Shown here one piece after another: positions 27,501 to 42,500 of a stretch of DNA of 64,000 nucleotides (its first letter is position 1; each line of letters starts with the position of its first letter). Location of the stretch: the NCBI RefSeq assembly GCF_001949145.1, contig NW_019091502.1, positions 553,253 through 617,252 on the forward strand, written 5' to 3'. The position numbers were made by a program, and so were the translations under genes. A model generated the notes under the pieces. The model was not told the origin of the DNA. It saw nothing but the letters and a program-made list of their open reading frames with translations, and did not search any database. The DNA is from Acanthaster planci (lineage: Eukaryota > Echinodermata > Asteroidea > Valvatida > Acanthasteridae).

Positions 27501-30500
27501 GTCCATGGATAGACACCAGATGTCGTCATATGACTTGCTATTTGCCGACCGGCTGCAAAGGCACAAATGTAATGAGAGAGTAGTCGAAGAAGCCGCCGCG
27601 CTGCAGGCAGTCGAGCGTGGAACTATCACGTTACCATAGCATTAATGGAAACTGACGACGTTGAGGGAGAATGAAAAAAAAAAGAATGAGGAATCTGGAT
27701 AAATATTACATGAACCAATAGACTTTGTAAAATTAAACAAATGGAGGTATTTAAAGAAAGAGTAGCATCAACCTGCAGTCGTCTTTTTTTTTTTTCTGTG
27801 GTAATTAGCAAGAGTGGGACTGCTCATTGTTTGTGCGGTGAGTTAGTTAATTAATACATGAATTATAAAGTGCCTGTTTATTTACTTGTCACACAGGATA
27901 GGCTGAAAGGCAGAGGAACACTCATCCATCAGTTGGAGTCTGGCTGCAAAGTTTAGGGCCTAATACTGAATTTAAAAAAAAATGGTGAACTTGACTTTGG
28001 AGGAATGTTCGTGAAAAGTGATCCTTTTTTTCAAATCTATTTACCACAAAGTAATAAATTAAACAAATGGAGGTATTTATAGAGTAGTTTCAGAAACATT
28101 GGTTTAAATGCCTGATTGGCTTGGGGGTTCACATTTCAACTGTAGATGGTGCTTTGTCTTACTTTTACGGCATACTAATTGTTCAGCCATTAATTTTTGT
28201 TAAGGGGTCCTTTCAGTATGGATATCTTTGTTGAAATGTGACCACAAGATTGTAAAGATCCCTTAGGTACATGCATGGTATATTTGTTGAAAAGTAACAG
28301 TGAGGAAAATAGCAAAATTAAGATGAAATCTGTTATTGAATTAAAAAACATGATGCAGAGAGCACAAACAGTTGGGTAATTTTGGTCATGGACTGAAAAC
28401 TCAAAATTGAATCCTGGCAGTTTGACTTCCAAATTCACTGGGAGACTTGGGGAGGATTTTGTTGGATTGAGGCATGGTTTGCATGGGGCTTGATCCCCCC
28501 CCCCATGAAAGTGAAGTTCAAAGAATTTGCCAGCATCGGCCTGCTCAGCACACGTACTGGAACAGAAAAAGGATTGCCAGCGACAGGAATAACTAGTGCT
28601 GTCTTTTTAGTTTTCATTGTATAGCATGTAATGTGCTGCAGATTTCAGGTACATGTATAATAATGAAAAGAAATGATAATTATGGTCTCCCGGAAAAGCT
28701 GTTTCTTGCAGATTAGAAGCACTTCTGTCCACTCAGAAGCTTGCAACCAAATTAGCATTGTGTACATGTACTTTTAACAGAAAGTGTACTGTTTATTTTG
28801 TTTTTCACTTTGAAGATTCTATTCGGAAACCTATGTATTTTGAGTAGAATTTTTAACTCTACCATTTTAATGATATATAAGATTCTGTTGAGTTGTAAAT
28901 CAGTGATCAGCACTGACAGAACTACTGATAGTCTTTTTGTTGCTGATACTTATCACTAGTCATGGGGGATTCTTGCTGGAATCATTTGTGGAAGATCAGC
29001 CTCATTGTTTACTAATGCTACATGATTAAATGCTGCAGGCTTTCATTGCAGCAGTCTTTGTGCGTGTGCACCTCTGCGTGTTGTCCTGCAGTAGGCCTTT
29101 GTGAGTTTCCATGCACTAGTGAATCTAGCACTCTATTACTGTGCCTCAAAATTTACCTCTGGTTTCGCTTGATTTGGGGTGATTTTAGTTCTGTGACACC
29201 CATCTATCATTGCATTGTATGTTAGCTGATACCACCATTTGGAGGAAGCATAAAAATGCACTTTTTCATTATAGTGATGTGTTCTGGAAGGTTTCTGGCA
29301 AAAATGGGTTGCTTTTTAAGGTTAACGAATATTTGAAAACTGTGGGATTTCTACCACTTTTTATTGCATCCAATTTGGCTCTGACAATACAAGAAGACAT
29401 TGAGCAGATCAGAAAATATTTTTTCATCATGCTTTGCAGGGAAATGGTGTGGGGAAAAAAGTGAAAGTTTTTCTTACAGCTCATGACTACTGTAAGCAGT
29501 GGTGTCTTGTGCATGCACAGCCATGCGCATGGCACAGTATATGGGCCTTTTCATTGCTTAGTATAATGCATCCATGCACTGAATGCATGCAGACGTGCCT
29601 GCTGTACATCTGTTAGTAAGTAGATACAGTTTGAAAAAATGAAATATCATGTGCTTGAGTTCCTTTATTGGTGTGGACTTCCTCCATTGTCTTGTGCACC
29701 ACGTCGGTCTTCCCAGCCCTCATCCCCAGTGAACCGCTGCTGGAAAATATTTTCCTTTTTTACAAAAGCTGCAAAATGGTGAGGATAAGTACTGAAATCG
29801 GTGATACGAACAAAACTGATGGTTCAGCATGTTGGCTTTGATGGTCATGTACAGTGCACATGTACATGTATGCATACACGAGAACAAGTGCACTGAGGCA
29901 GTGTCAGATAGCTGGTTCTAAAACAGGACAATACACAGTACATGTACATGTAGCTCGCTAACAGTTCTTTTAGAATTCATATTTCATGGAGGCATTGTGT
30001 TAATTCGGGAAACCATCAGGTTTAGTCGTCCAGACTTTTACACCACCTCAATCGCTACAGTTGCAAGTGATCTCTTTCTATTCATCAATATAGAAATGTG
30101 CCTTATGAAGAGTCCAATATATTAAAAATCAAATACTTTAAAAGATTTTCTTACCCTTAAGATAAAAAAAAATCACCTAACTAAAAGTAAACCATGGTCA
30201 CATTCATTTAATCAGGGACATATTTCTTAATTGCAATCTGGTCGCACTTCCCATTAAATCTATGTACAGTTCTTTGACCTTGTGTTAAATTGTATACAGT
30301 GAAGGCAGTTTTTCAACATGTAGGCTTCCATTTGGATTCATGGAATGGTGGGCAAGCCTTCTAGACCCCGTTCCTTCTCCCTCTGCACCAACATTAATGC
30401 AAATGGTCGGCAAGCCTTTGAAGGGATTATCTGCTGCCCCTCTTAGCCGGAGCACCTTGGCCAGGCGGGCGGCATCAATAAGATTCCAGCCTCCCGTCAC

Positions 30501-33500
30501 TGTTGCTGTCGGTCACCGTGGCGGTAAACCCTCGTTTCCCTCACCACCGGCCTGTTTACTCCCTCTGCTAACCGCGCACAGCGTCAGTCGGGCGGCGTAC
30601 AAAAAAAACCTCCTGAGCACCCAGCGTTGTTTGTGGTGCCGGCCAGGGTCTGTTTGCCAAATGTACATTTCTTGTGTTTGAAAATCCTCCAGGATTTCTA
30701 ACCCTGGCAGCACTTTTTCTTTTTATTACTGGAAGGGTGTATTTAACATTTAGTATGTGTGTATTTGTTATTACATATATGTATACGCACTGTAAAGTAA
30801 AGACAGGTTTTTTATGTTGTGTAATAAAAATGCCCAGACAATGGGTCAGTATTACACATTAGGAGAGCTAGACAAATTTATGTGTGTTAGTGGCTCTGTG
30901 TCACTGTGGTGAGGGGTCAAATGACCACTGAGGGTTTAGCTTTGTGTCCAGCAGTTCAAAGGGGCTACCAGTCTGACCAGTTTCTGCACCTCATGTTTGT
31001 CAGTGAAGGGGCTTCTTAATTCTGTGGTGTGCGAGAGAGCCACAAGGTTTAGGCATTGTGGTGGGCATCATTTGGAGTGTAGTCCAGGTTGTCAGCAGTC
31101 AGTATTTGGAAGCAATGTGTTCGTGTTGTGTTGGAAATGCTGTCTGTCAGGTAGTGCAGAGTTGTGAATGTTGCGCGAAGGGTAAGATTGTGGAGAATAA
31201 ACCAATCTTGATACATTTCTAGGTGTTTCTGGTGTGAGGTAAATTTTGTCATTAAAAAGGGTACACCACCGTAGTGATTTTGTTACTGCATTTATTTAAA
31301 GGTTTGTTGCCTTGTGTGGTTTATACAAGGGCCAAATAAACTGATTATTGAGATTGTTTCAAATTTCAGTAAACATATTGCCACTACGCATGCGTTTAAA
31401 CTTCCCATAAATGTACCAAAAATTTCCAGTGAACTCTTCTTATATGTACATGTAAATCCTTGATTTTGAGCCAAGTTTCTTCTCCTATTGCTTGCCGCAT
31501 TGAGATGTGGATTTCACCTGAGCGCTTTTGATTATTAGGGAATTCAATGCCACCTTTAATTTATTTAAGTTCTTCAGAGATGATGGATGAATTCAGCATT
31601 TGATTATTTCCTATGTTTTAAACTTTTTCTCCCCAGAGTTGAAGAAGGTTCGGGCCAACACCGGCCCGCCAACCCCACCTCTAACCCCCACCAGTCAACA
31701 CCAGCTCCAGTCATTCCTTCCGGGTGGCCCAGTGTCAGCCCATGCTGCATTCGCCCTCCACGGCAACATCCACTACGCCAGTCTGCAAAAGAACGGTGAG
31801 TCCATGCCCTTACTCCCCCTCAACACGCTCAACTCAGTCTGGGCGCCGCAGCACCACCACCAAGGCGGCTACCCTTCCCCCTGGCACCTACTGCCGGGCA
31901 CATTGCAGCATTCCCTACCTGCGGGCGAGCTGGCTCACCGGGCCTTCAGCAACCTTGGGGCTGACTACGGTAAGGACTCAGTCCGCGCCCCGCAACCACG
32001 GGCCCCAAAGTTTGACTTTGCCCACTTGGCGCTGGCCGCCACCCAGCCCTGCAGCGTCGATGAGAACCTTGCCAAGGGGACAGGTGTTGTGGCCCTGCCC
32101 CACCCACCCCACCCACATCTACACCACCATGGCCACCCGGAGGAGCGACGCAGGGGGCGGGGCCCCACCCGGGCCAAGAAGGAGTTCATCTGTAAGTTTT
32201 GTGGCCGGCACTTCACCAAGTCCTACAACCTTTTGATCCATGAGCGCACCCACACAGATGAGAGGCCGTTCTCTTGTGACATATGCCAGAAAGCATTTAG
32301 GCGGCAAGACCATCTGAGAGATCACAGGTGAGTTGCTCTCTTGACTTGAGGTGAACATGTCTTATGTTCTACCCACAAGGTTTCTTTTTTTTAGTTTGCA
32401 ATTTACTGTTATCAGATATGGGGAAATCCTGGGTGTCCTTGCAGTTAGTATTTCAATGGCATTTGCTCTGCTTGTGAAATATTTGACAATAAAGTTTTGA
32501 TAAAGTATTAAGGATATGACTTTATGTAATTATTCAATGACGGGAACACTTCGTTTTGAAGTCTTGAAATTTCCAATAATTGCCAATAATATCGTTTAGA
32601 TATAATATAGATCTAATGCTACAGATTATCCCAAAATGTTCTGTTGGTCACCTCAAATTGTTGTCGGGTGCCCTCATAGCATTCTGTCTGTTGGCACTCC
32701 ATTTGCCTCATGTCACAGTCAAAGGTAACGTGTTAGCACTAGCTGGCAACAGCATTACTGATCCCCCCACCAGCCAAACCCTAGGGAGCTGACCAATCAG
32801 CAGTTGGCCTGGGCCTTTCCAAAACGGCTGCTGCCCTGGCAACCGGTCCCCGTCAGGTGATCAGTCAAGTGTGGATCCGATCGAAGCCTCCCTCCCCTAC
32901 TGATAAGCAACAGAGTACTGCCGCTGGGGATTCAAGTAGTTCTGCTGGCGTAGCACGCCACTTTTTTTCTCCCAGCCCGAACCCGAGAGTCAATATTGGA
33001 TACATGTACATGCCCCGGTGTTGAGACTCTGGCGACAGAGGCTAGCTTCGAGACGCGCTTTGCAGTGCATGGCCCTGGTATGCCCCAGCCACGACCCCCA
33101 CCAGCCGAGCTTAAGCGCGAGTCTCGCAACAACAAAAAAAAAATCACTCTGCTCGTTGTCACGGCACGCCGTCTATTTTTTGTGGGAGACAAATTCAACT
33201 GTCTTCAGTCGACGACATCTCCGGTGATAACTCCCGGCCTGTACGACGGTCCTGGCCGAGCAAGAGCGACAAACACGGGCTCAGATCGGAGACGCTTTGA
33301 ATTAAAACAGCACGTCTTGCCGGCGCGCAGCCCCTCTGGAATAAACTGATTTAATCTTTGATGCGCTTCTCTCTCTCTCAGACAGTCCGGTCAAATTGTG
33401 TACCAAGTTGTGTTTAATCTTGATGTTTTAACAAGCGCCAGCAGTTAAGTCTAGACCGGAACAATTTTCAAGTTGCATCAGTGCTTCTATAGTGCAAACG

Positions 33501-36500
33501 ATTTTTTCCCTGAATTTCTGGAGAGTAGGAAAATCGCCACAAAGTCACGTTAAAGAGAACATTTGCCATGTAAAGATTTCAGTTGATGAGTATTTACTCG
33601 GTTAGAGTTCTGGAATAAATGCTTCAAACTTTTGCTAAGCATATACTACCACACAACAAAGTCTTTTCATATACTACAAGCCAATTTTAAACCCCATTCC
33701 ATACTTGTTTGTGCAAGAGTATTGTTTCACCTTTTCAAAATTTCATTGACTACACTGTACATATATGGCCTCGTTTTTTGGCCAGTAGCTTTCAAAAATA
33801 TTTGTGTATTCTACATGTACCCGTTTTTGATTTTTAAAAACATACCCTTTTGCTAATTTTCTAACATTTCCACAGATGTGTCTCCTCTTGTCTTTTCTTT
33901 GTTTTGTAAAAAGAAGTCATTTTGGTGAATAAGCCCTGATGTACAAGTGTTACCCACTTCAGTGTGTCAACTAAATATATTTATGAGCCCCCTTATCTCG
34001 TACTTCTGACCCACGATCAACAATTTGCACAAACAGGACAAAAGCCTGCCCTTCTGTCTTGACACCTCCGGCCCCAAACCTTCACCCCCCCAAATGGCCG
34101 AGTAACACGCACACTCGCACACGCTACCCCAGCCAGGACAACAGCCCTGGTAGTCTCTCAGTCTCTGAAACCGGGGGCTGGTGCGGTCAGTTTGATTGTC
34201 TGGCCCGACACGTTCAGGTTGTCCAAACTCCTACCAAAAGCCCCCAAATCAACCGGATAGCCTGCGATAAGGGCTGTCAGTCAGGCCTTTAATCAGTGGT
34301 CAATCTCATCAAAGTAGGAAGCAGAGAAAGATAACGCAGATTGACAGCCAAATCAATCCTTGGAGTTTACTTGAAAAAAAAGAAGAAGCCAGTTATTTAA
34401 TTTCACACGTGAAGAGTTTATACCTTCCAAAGTTCAGAGATTCCCCGTTTTTTGCTGGTCCACAATGACATTGCAGATGGACATGCAATTGTGGTTAAAC
34501 AAAATCTTAAGCATTTGAACTTATCTGTGTGTAAATTTAATTGGATGGAAAGACATCTGTGCATTTGAACTTACATACATCTGAATGTAAAATTTGATCA
34601 GATAAAAATGTATCTCAGACAACTGATTAGCCGACCGCAAAAGTCATTCAGCGGATAGTGGATAAAGCTTCTTGTAACTGCAACAAAGACACACATGGAT
34701 TTTTAATTGCCTAGGACCTGAGCATCAGTGAAAATTTGCTTGGATTAAAAAAGTATTTAGGCACGTTGTTTTAAAATTAGGAAACAGTTCACTAGTGAAT
34801 TGTTTATGAAGGGGAAGTTTTGCTTGAATGGTCTTCAGGATACATGTACATCATATTCCAGTACCATGAATAATTCATGGTTCAAAGTTGAATGCCATCA
34901 ATTGGCTTTTTGACCATGTCTACAAATTTTGAGAGGTTGGCTGTTATGACGACCGGGGCTGACGCTGCCCATTGCTAATTGATCCCCTGCGCTCCCCCCC
35001 CCCGCAAAACCTAAACAAACATTGCAAGCGATATTACAGAGGTGTGGTTAATGTACGTGTGCAGGCTAGCTGTCAGTCAAAGCTTCACGGCAGGCCCTTC
35101 ATTCGTCATTCACGACATCCCCCCCCCACCCTCGCAAACATTCCCCCCGCGGACTTGAGCCCAGCAGGGCTGACGAGTGGCGCAACGACAACGATTACCG
35201 CGTGAGAGACTGTATCCTGTGTCGTCGTTCTAGTCTGTTGGCCTTTCTCTCTGCCCCAACCTTATGGCTATTGTGCAGTTTAGGAGAGATGATTTGTGAT
35301 CCCATCCCATGTTTCTTTCTGTAGGAGTCATCTGTGAAAACACCTTTTTGGTCAAATGGTTATGTCATAGCCAGGCTAATGATTGGATGAGTTTTCTTTT
35401 CTCAAATCTCTTATTTATTTTCAAAAATGGGTAAAAAAAACACTGGTATGTAAGTATGAAGTACATGTACTGTAATTTGATTGTTAACAATTGATAGAAA
35501 GTTTAACAAATCATCTGCATGTATCTACAAGTACAGGTAGCGTCTTGGTTGAATCGAGGGTTTCCAACTTCGATAAACATCTTGTATGTGGTTTGGGCCA
35601 TGTGCCCACATTTGCAGTGATGTCTAGTGTGGTTGGTCCCTTGCAGTTTGGTTGGTCCCCTGCATGATCCCCCCCCCAATTATTCCCCCAACTAGAACTT
35701 TGCAATGTTCATTTTCTGTTTGACAGTATACCCTAATGCTCCTTCACAATTGGCAACCAATGGTCAGCATTTGTACTTTCAGGCAAACATGATTTGTGAA
35801 CGAGGGCAGCCCTAATCAGGTTTAATTTGAAATTAAAAATAGGTTCCCTGAGCCTCCCATTGTTCACATTAACGGTGAAGCCTTTGACAAGGATATTCAC
35901 CAGGGTATACTTCAGCACTCCCTTTGAATTATTGTCTAAATTATTTACCTTGCCCTGTTTAGTTGTAATTAAATTTTTCCCAGCAGTTAGCAGGAGTGCC
36001 AACTTGTCATTTTGTTCATTGATACCCCGCTCGTTGATTATATGTCACATTCTTGGCCCAAAGGCTGTTTTCTTTATGACAACTTCGAATACTAGGTTTC
36101 CCTTCTCCATTTCTTCCTTTTTTTTGTCCCCCAAGTAATTGATGGGGCACCCATGATGGATGAGATCAGAAAGCCTAGGCGAATCTACCTACAATTTACA
36201 GTGGTTGTCAGCACTGGGGCAGGAGTTGATTTGTGGGCAGTGTTTTTGTTATTTTATTGGGTTTTTTTCTTTTACCCTCTTGTACATGTTCATGTATTAA
36301 AGAGAAAGCAAATTGAAATGAAAAAATAATGGAGTAAAGATTCATTCTGAATATACCAATGGAATCTTACATTGTTTGCTCAGTAATTTCAAAATAGTGT
36401 TTGTCATTACGGAAAGAGCTGTTGAAGAGAAATATTTTTGCAAGTTCAAACGGTTGAAGAGAAAACTTGATTTCATAGCATTGAAATGTTTCATCTGATT

Positions 36501-39500
36501 GTTACTTGTACTGGTAAGGTGAATTTGCAAAGAATGTAGGAGGAGCATTTTTTGTACTTGCCTCCGAGATGTTCTGGAAATTTTGGTATTATTGGGGTGT
36601 TGCCTTTTTCTTTTTACAAAATGCAAACATTCTGTTAATGAGTTTCCTATATTATTTGAAATTAACTCAGTAATTAAAAGTTGTCTTTGATAAAGAGTTT
36701 TAGAGAAGATGGCATGAACATTGGCAGCCCATTGTCATTGATGCTCAAGAAGTACGGTTCTGTTTTCTCACAGTATCAAGAAGTACATTGAATCGAAAGT
36801 TTCTGTCAGTTCATTCCAGTTTCTTTAGAAAACATTCACCAAAGAACATGAAATCTGACTCAATTTTGTTGGCCGGCACATTATGCGATTTGGACAAACT
36901 CTGCCACAGCACAAATGTTTGCCAAGTCGGTAAACTTTTCAGGACTGTCTCATTAGCACTTGACAGTTGATGAATGAATGTGGCCGAAAATTGAACAACG
37001 GACTCAACTGTTTTTTTTTTCTTTCTTTTTTTCTCTTTTTTTTTTTCATTCGTAAGCAAGCTTTTTAGGTGCAATAGTGGAAATGTCAGACCAACCAACC
37101 TGGGTGATTATTTTCTGTTTCTTTGCTTGCTCTGGACACACACTGTACCATTTTTCACCCCGACAGAAAATCAATGCTCTTTTTTTTTTCCCTGTCGTGT
37201 CTCGTTATGGCATGCTCAACTATGTAGTTGAAATCTTTCTTTTCTACAACTTGAAAGTTGGGAACAAATCAAAGAGTGAAGATACATGTACTTGTGAACT
37301 TCCGTGAAGATGTAAATGTATCCTGGAATTATTACATAGTGGTAGTGAGGAATAAAATTGCAAGGGTTGTACATGTAGTTTTTTCTCACAGCACTGAGAC
37401 AAAGGGAGAAGTAATTATGAGAGTGGTACATGTATGTACATGTGCCTAGTCCGTCACAAGGCTGGCAGAAGTTCATGGTGAAATTGAAGTAGGCCAAGCT
37501 TCTTAAAAAAGAAGGGTAATTACACTAGGTTTTTAAAGTTACGGTAAGTCTAAACATGTTTCAATCATTTTTTCAAGCTATTATGGCTTAGAGCATTGGA
37601 TCCTCCCAAATTTTGAAGTATGCAGAAATGCATCGTTAGGCATATTTGTTTTGCTTTAACTTCTTGAAGGGGCATCTGGTTTTACATAATGGCCAAAGCA
37701 GCTGGGACTGGGCATTACCCTCAATCCTACGAAATCCTTTCATTCCTGACGGATTGGCATTTAGGTAAACTTCAAGTTGGAATTACTGTAATTTTTAGAA
37801 TATAAGGCGTGGCTTATACGTTGATTCTCATGCTGAAAAATGCAGCTTATATGCCAGGCGGCTTACACGGCAAACTTTGAAGAATAAAATCAGTCACAAA
37901 GGTCATTGCTGGGCCACACTATGCCATGCGTACCATATGCAGGTGGCTCAGTCATGTTTTCGTTGGTTGCTGTTTACAGCTGAAAACTCGAACCTCAGAG
38001 AATAAATAAATGTTCAAGTTGTGTGGATTTGGAGTTAACAGAATTCCCTGAGTCATGGCGTCGCCACGTCACAAAACACATGAAATGTGTACGTTATCTT
38101 AAACTTTAGGCCTACATGTACATGTACTTGCTCTACCAGTGGCTACACGTACAATGTACATACATTGTTTGGCATACACAAGGGTTTATCCACTAGGAAA
38201 ACAGGGCGAGGGTTCCCATCGTTTTCTCGTTTTCTCTGATTTGATGCAAGCTACATTTAGTATTCACATCTTGGCATGAACAGAAATCAAGTCCTTTTTA
38301 GCTTGTTATAGTTGAGCTCTGAAGACAAATGACACTGCGTTCGATATGGATGCTTCCATATTTATTTAAACAAATAAAATCTGAGAAAACAGATTTTCCT
38401 TAGAGGTGCTCTTAAAATAAAATCAACCGCTTCAGTGGTGTACCTTTGTGTGGAAGATCCTACATCTTTTCACTGATCTTGTTCAATGTGACATGCCACA
38501 GAATTTTGATTTTTTTTCACTTGGGTTTTCTGATGACAACACGTTTTGTGGTCATTTGATTATTGAATCATGTGATTCATTTGGCAAGAAATAGTCAGCC
38601 TACGAGATAAAACGATCTTTCGACTTGACAGACTTCGAGTTACAAAGATTTCATTGTACATGTATGTCCCCGACTGCGTAAAACTTTTGCAGGCCACTAA
38701 AAAAGATGCAAGAACTGATACACTGCCCACACTGGACCATCATCCAGCCCGCAAAAGTGTTAAATTTGAAGACTTAAAATTCACTTTTTATGGTGATATT
38801 CATTCACAATTTGCTTTAAACTCTTATTAGGCTTACACATGTAGTGGAACCAATGATGTACTGTACATATGTACATGCTGTAATGGCTCTTAAGCACGCA
38901 GCACAATGACCTTCGTGGTTGGATCATCAGTGCTGCGGTGTGACTTACACACTGTTACAGCTTATACGCCAACTTAAAATCTTAATTTGTCGATTTTTGC
39001 GGGCTGTAGCTTATCCACCTGGCGGCTCATATTCCGAAAATTACGGTACCATACTTTTGACATTAACGAATTTGATAAAGAATGTTTTAGTTCACATGTA
39101 TTGTATCGGTATCCCTCAAGAAAATCAGACTCGCTTAATTTTTTCTCCCTGTCTTTCATTTTGTGATTTAAAAGTGGATTTCTCTTGCTTGATTCTCAAA
39201 TTACAGTGACAATGATTGCAGAGTCAGAGTACATTCTGTGGAAACTCGGGCAGTCAGGAAAAAAAATACTATCAACAGCAAATTGTCCATCATCTCAAGT
39301 CATGTTATTGTGTTCCTCATGTTTTGAAATTCTGCCTCTCTCCTCCCAACTCATTAAGCAGTTGTGTGCACCAGTGTACTCAATCGACAGCCAACGTACA
39401 CACACACACATACACCTTGACTGGTAAATATTGCCGGTACAAACTGAGTTACATGTACCCCCCCTCCTTTCTCCCCTCCTGCTGGATCACAGAATCCATT

Positions 39501-42500
39501 TGCCACAGAGCTCCCATGCACGCTTCCCCGGAGTTCTGTTGTGTAGCCTGCCCGTGTCTCTCTAGCTGCCGGCTCACCGTAGTACCTTCTATCAACCCCC
39601 TCCGTGGTTTGCATGTACGGGCCACGGCCAACCGGCGACAGTGTGGCGTCATCCGTGTACCTTTGATTGGTATCGTCGGGGGTCGTGTTTGGCCAAGGAG
39701 GCGCGGCGGGGAGGGGGGGTTGTTCTGGCACGGCACAAGATGTGGGCAGCACTCTGCTTGGTGTTTGTTTTTCACTTGTTCCCTTTGCGGAGACTTCTGC
39801 TGACGATATTTCTCAAGGTGTGTTTTTTTTTTTTTTGAAGGGTGGGAGGTGAGGGGGATAATGGTCATCTCCATCAGAGTTTACCCGATGGGCTTTTGTA
39901 CCGGGTAAGATGTCCTCTTCAGTATTTCACATGCTGTAAAATCAGGAAAGGATTGGTGTCATTTTCCAAATTGCGGCCTTATCTTTGGCTGTGGCTTTTG
40001 GCGCAAGCTTTCTGGTCATACATGTACATGTACTTGTATGTCCCAAATTTCACCCAGCCTGACTTTTGGCATGTCTGGAAATGTTCTCTGTAGGACCATC
40101 AGATCTCTTGTTTAACATTTACAGAGACAAGGCCAAGGTTGCGTACAAAGCCAAGATTTGAAATATACCGTTGTTGAGCATATGTTTCCTTTCAGTAAGA
40201 TAGTTGTCCTCTAAATCAAAGTCCGAGACACTTTTCCTTCGAAGCTTTACACATTGACTTTGTTCTTCGTCAAAACTGGGCCACTGAGCCAACTTAAAAG
40301 TGCAGGTTCCGAAATCAGCTCTAAACATGCAAAAGTAAAGATTTCAGTTTGCTAGGTTTGGAAAATTGGAGCAGCTGAGAACATTAGTGTACGTGTACAT
40401 ACATGTACCTGTACACCACAAGTACATACATGTATATTAATAGTCTAGTCCTGAATGAAAGTGGAGAAACAGACATGAATATTCATCAGTCTGATCTCAG
40501 CTCTCTGTTTGGATGGTCGATGCCTGGCTCCCCGTTCTTTGGCATTAAATTGAAAAATTACGACAAAGGAAGCCCCAAAATGGAGTCCCTAATTCCACCA
40601 ATTGTCCAATTGCTGTAATGCCAAAGTGTCGTGCCTGCAACTTAATCATTGGTGTGGTCACATCTTGGCCACAACCATGACGTCTTGAGCCAATAGGGAA
40701 AGAATATTCACCCCCAATGCAGCATTAAACACTCGGCCTCAGACGTGCACACTCATGCAAATTGGAGCTCAAATTTTTTGTTATTTTCATGTCAGAAATG
40801 TGTCCCCCTCCGAACGTCGTCCAAAAGGCTTTGATGATTATGTATCGATAATATTTGGGCGAAACATATATGGTACACGTTCCCTGCGTGGTAGGTTTTA
40901 ATAGCGCGTCAACACTGAATGCTGGGTAAATTTATTCAGCGAGTTGGCGCGGCGACACGGCGGCAGAAGAGAGAGAGGAAAAAAAGTAACTGGCTGAACT
41001 CTGGGGTTGACATAGACTAACAAAGTGAAGTACTCCTTCCTGTCTGGGTTTTTACTGACAGACGACTGATGATTTGAGAAGAAGAAAAAAAAGAATCAGC
41101 AATTTTACCGATAGACTGATGAATTTCCTTCCATCAGATCTCTGACTCTTGAATTTCGTCGGTGGCTGTCGTGTTTTGTGCAGAGAGTGACTTTTTTTTT
41201 ATCAGTTGTCACAGCGACGTTCTCCCAGTCTTCCGAGTCCATGGCAGACTTCCGCCGAACAGCATTCGAGTGCATCACCAAATGCTTGTGATAAATGCAA
41301 GAAAAACGAGGAGATTCTTTTGACTTTTTTCATTCCTTTTTAAAGACTGTTGACTTCTGTGTCTTTTGTGCATCTCCTGATGCCTGTCTCTTGTTTAAAA
41401 TTTCTTGCAAACTTCAGAATTTTGGTTTTCAGATCCTTTAGTCATGCAGAACCAATCTCAGTTGTTTTTCTTGGCCAACTTGCATGCTCACTGAGTTCAA
41501 AGGTCATTCCTAGGCTAGCTTTGTGGGTTTAAGGCTCTCTTAAGTTTTCAAAGAATCAATACGACAGGCTGACAGCTGTTCTTTACCTGAGGAGGAATAC
41601 ATTCCTGACTATCGTTTGTGATTAAAATTGGTAGTCCTCCACATAGTGCAAGGATAAATGTTTCCTAAGTGAGCATATGAATTGGTTGAAACTCTTCTAG
41701 ACTGACGCCAACAAGTCATTCAGTGCTTTTTGTTGTACTTCACAATGCGTATCTGTCATTTACCTTTTGATTTCTGATCGACAGTGAATGGCATGAGTTT
41801 ATCTCGTACGATGAAAGCTTCGATCTGCACGAGCTCGTCGTGGACTTGGGATTCACCCATTGCGTCGACGAAACAAAAAAAGGGAGAGATGAGAAAAAAA
41901 TAAAATGGATGAAGTAAAGTTCAAAATACTTGGCGCCTGGTGTCTGCATTTGCTACCGTTTGCCACCGATGCTTGTTGGGACATTATCTGGATGAACTCT
42001 CAAGCCCGTCAATCATGTGGCTTACTACTAACCAACGAATAACGGCCCAATCTTGCCTTATCGCAATTTTCCCCCCATATTGGGGCCCGTTAGACACCAG
42101 ATAACCCCAGTTATTGTGCGCGGTCGTCTGCCCTGAAGTGTTATATAGTGCACAGTCGTTGGCGCTAGCTGATTTTTTTTTTTTTCTATCTCACTCTGTA
42201 CTGGCAACGAGGGGGCAGTTTCGGAAGTGAGATTCGATCAGGGTGAGGATTGTCTGACAATTGCCCGGTTGGAAGTATGAAGTGGCGTTCAATGGCCCAG
42301 TGATAAGGAGAGAAAAGAACGGCTCAGATGGCCATCATTGGCCACTGATTCTGTGTGGGAAGTGTTGAGTAAGAGCCTGAAGTGTTGGCATGATTGGCGG
42401 GCCAGTCGGTGCCTACAGATCATTGATTTGTGCCCTCTGGCTAGTCGTGAGAAGACTTGCACACTCTACAAGTTTCTATGTATTCGTTTTCTCTGAATCG

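Larger units (their letters stand above)
12534..31636 (+). other. OSR intron 1 (19.1 kb)
   Basis: It starts GTAGGC and ends with a pyrimidine tract and CCCCAG. No second gene was recognised inside. It holds a perfect hairpin flanked by TTAA (25329-25387), several CpG-rich blocks listed separately, and many TACATGTA palindromes. Long open frames such as 22867-23331 are in T/G-rich DNA and have no recognisable domain. Confidence 0.8.

Noticed and set aside
31724-32236. 170-codon frame overlapping OSR exon 2 in another frame
   Set aside because: A by-product of the high G+C of the true exon, whose frame encodes the zinc fingers.
39216-39803. 195-codon open frame in OSR intron 2
   Set aside because: Equally long frames occur on the opposite strand of the same CpG-rich block. 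There is no ATG context, domain or splice evidence.
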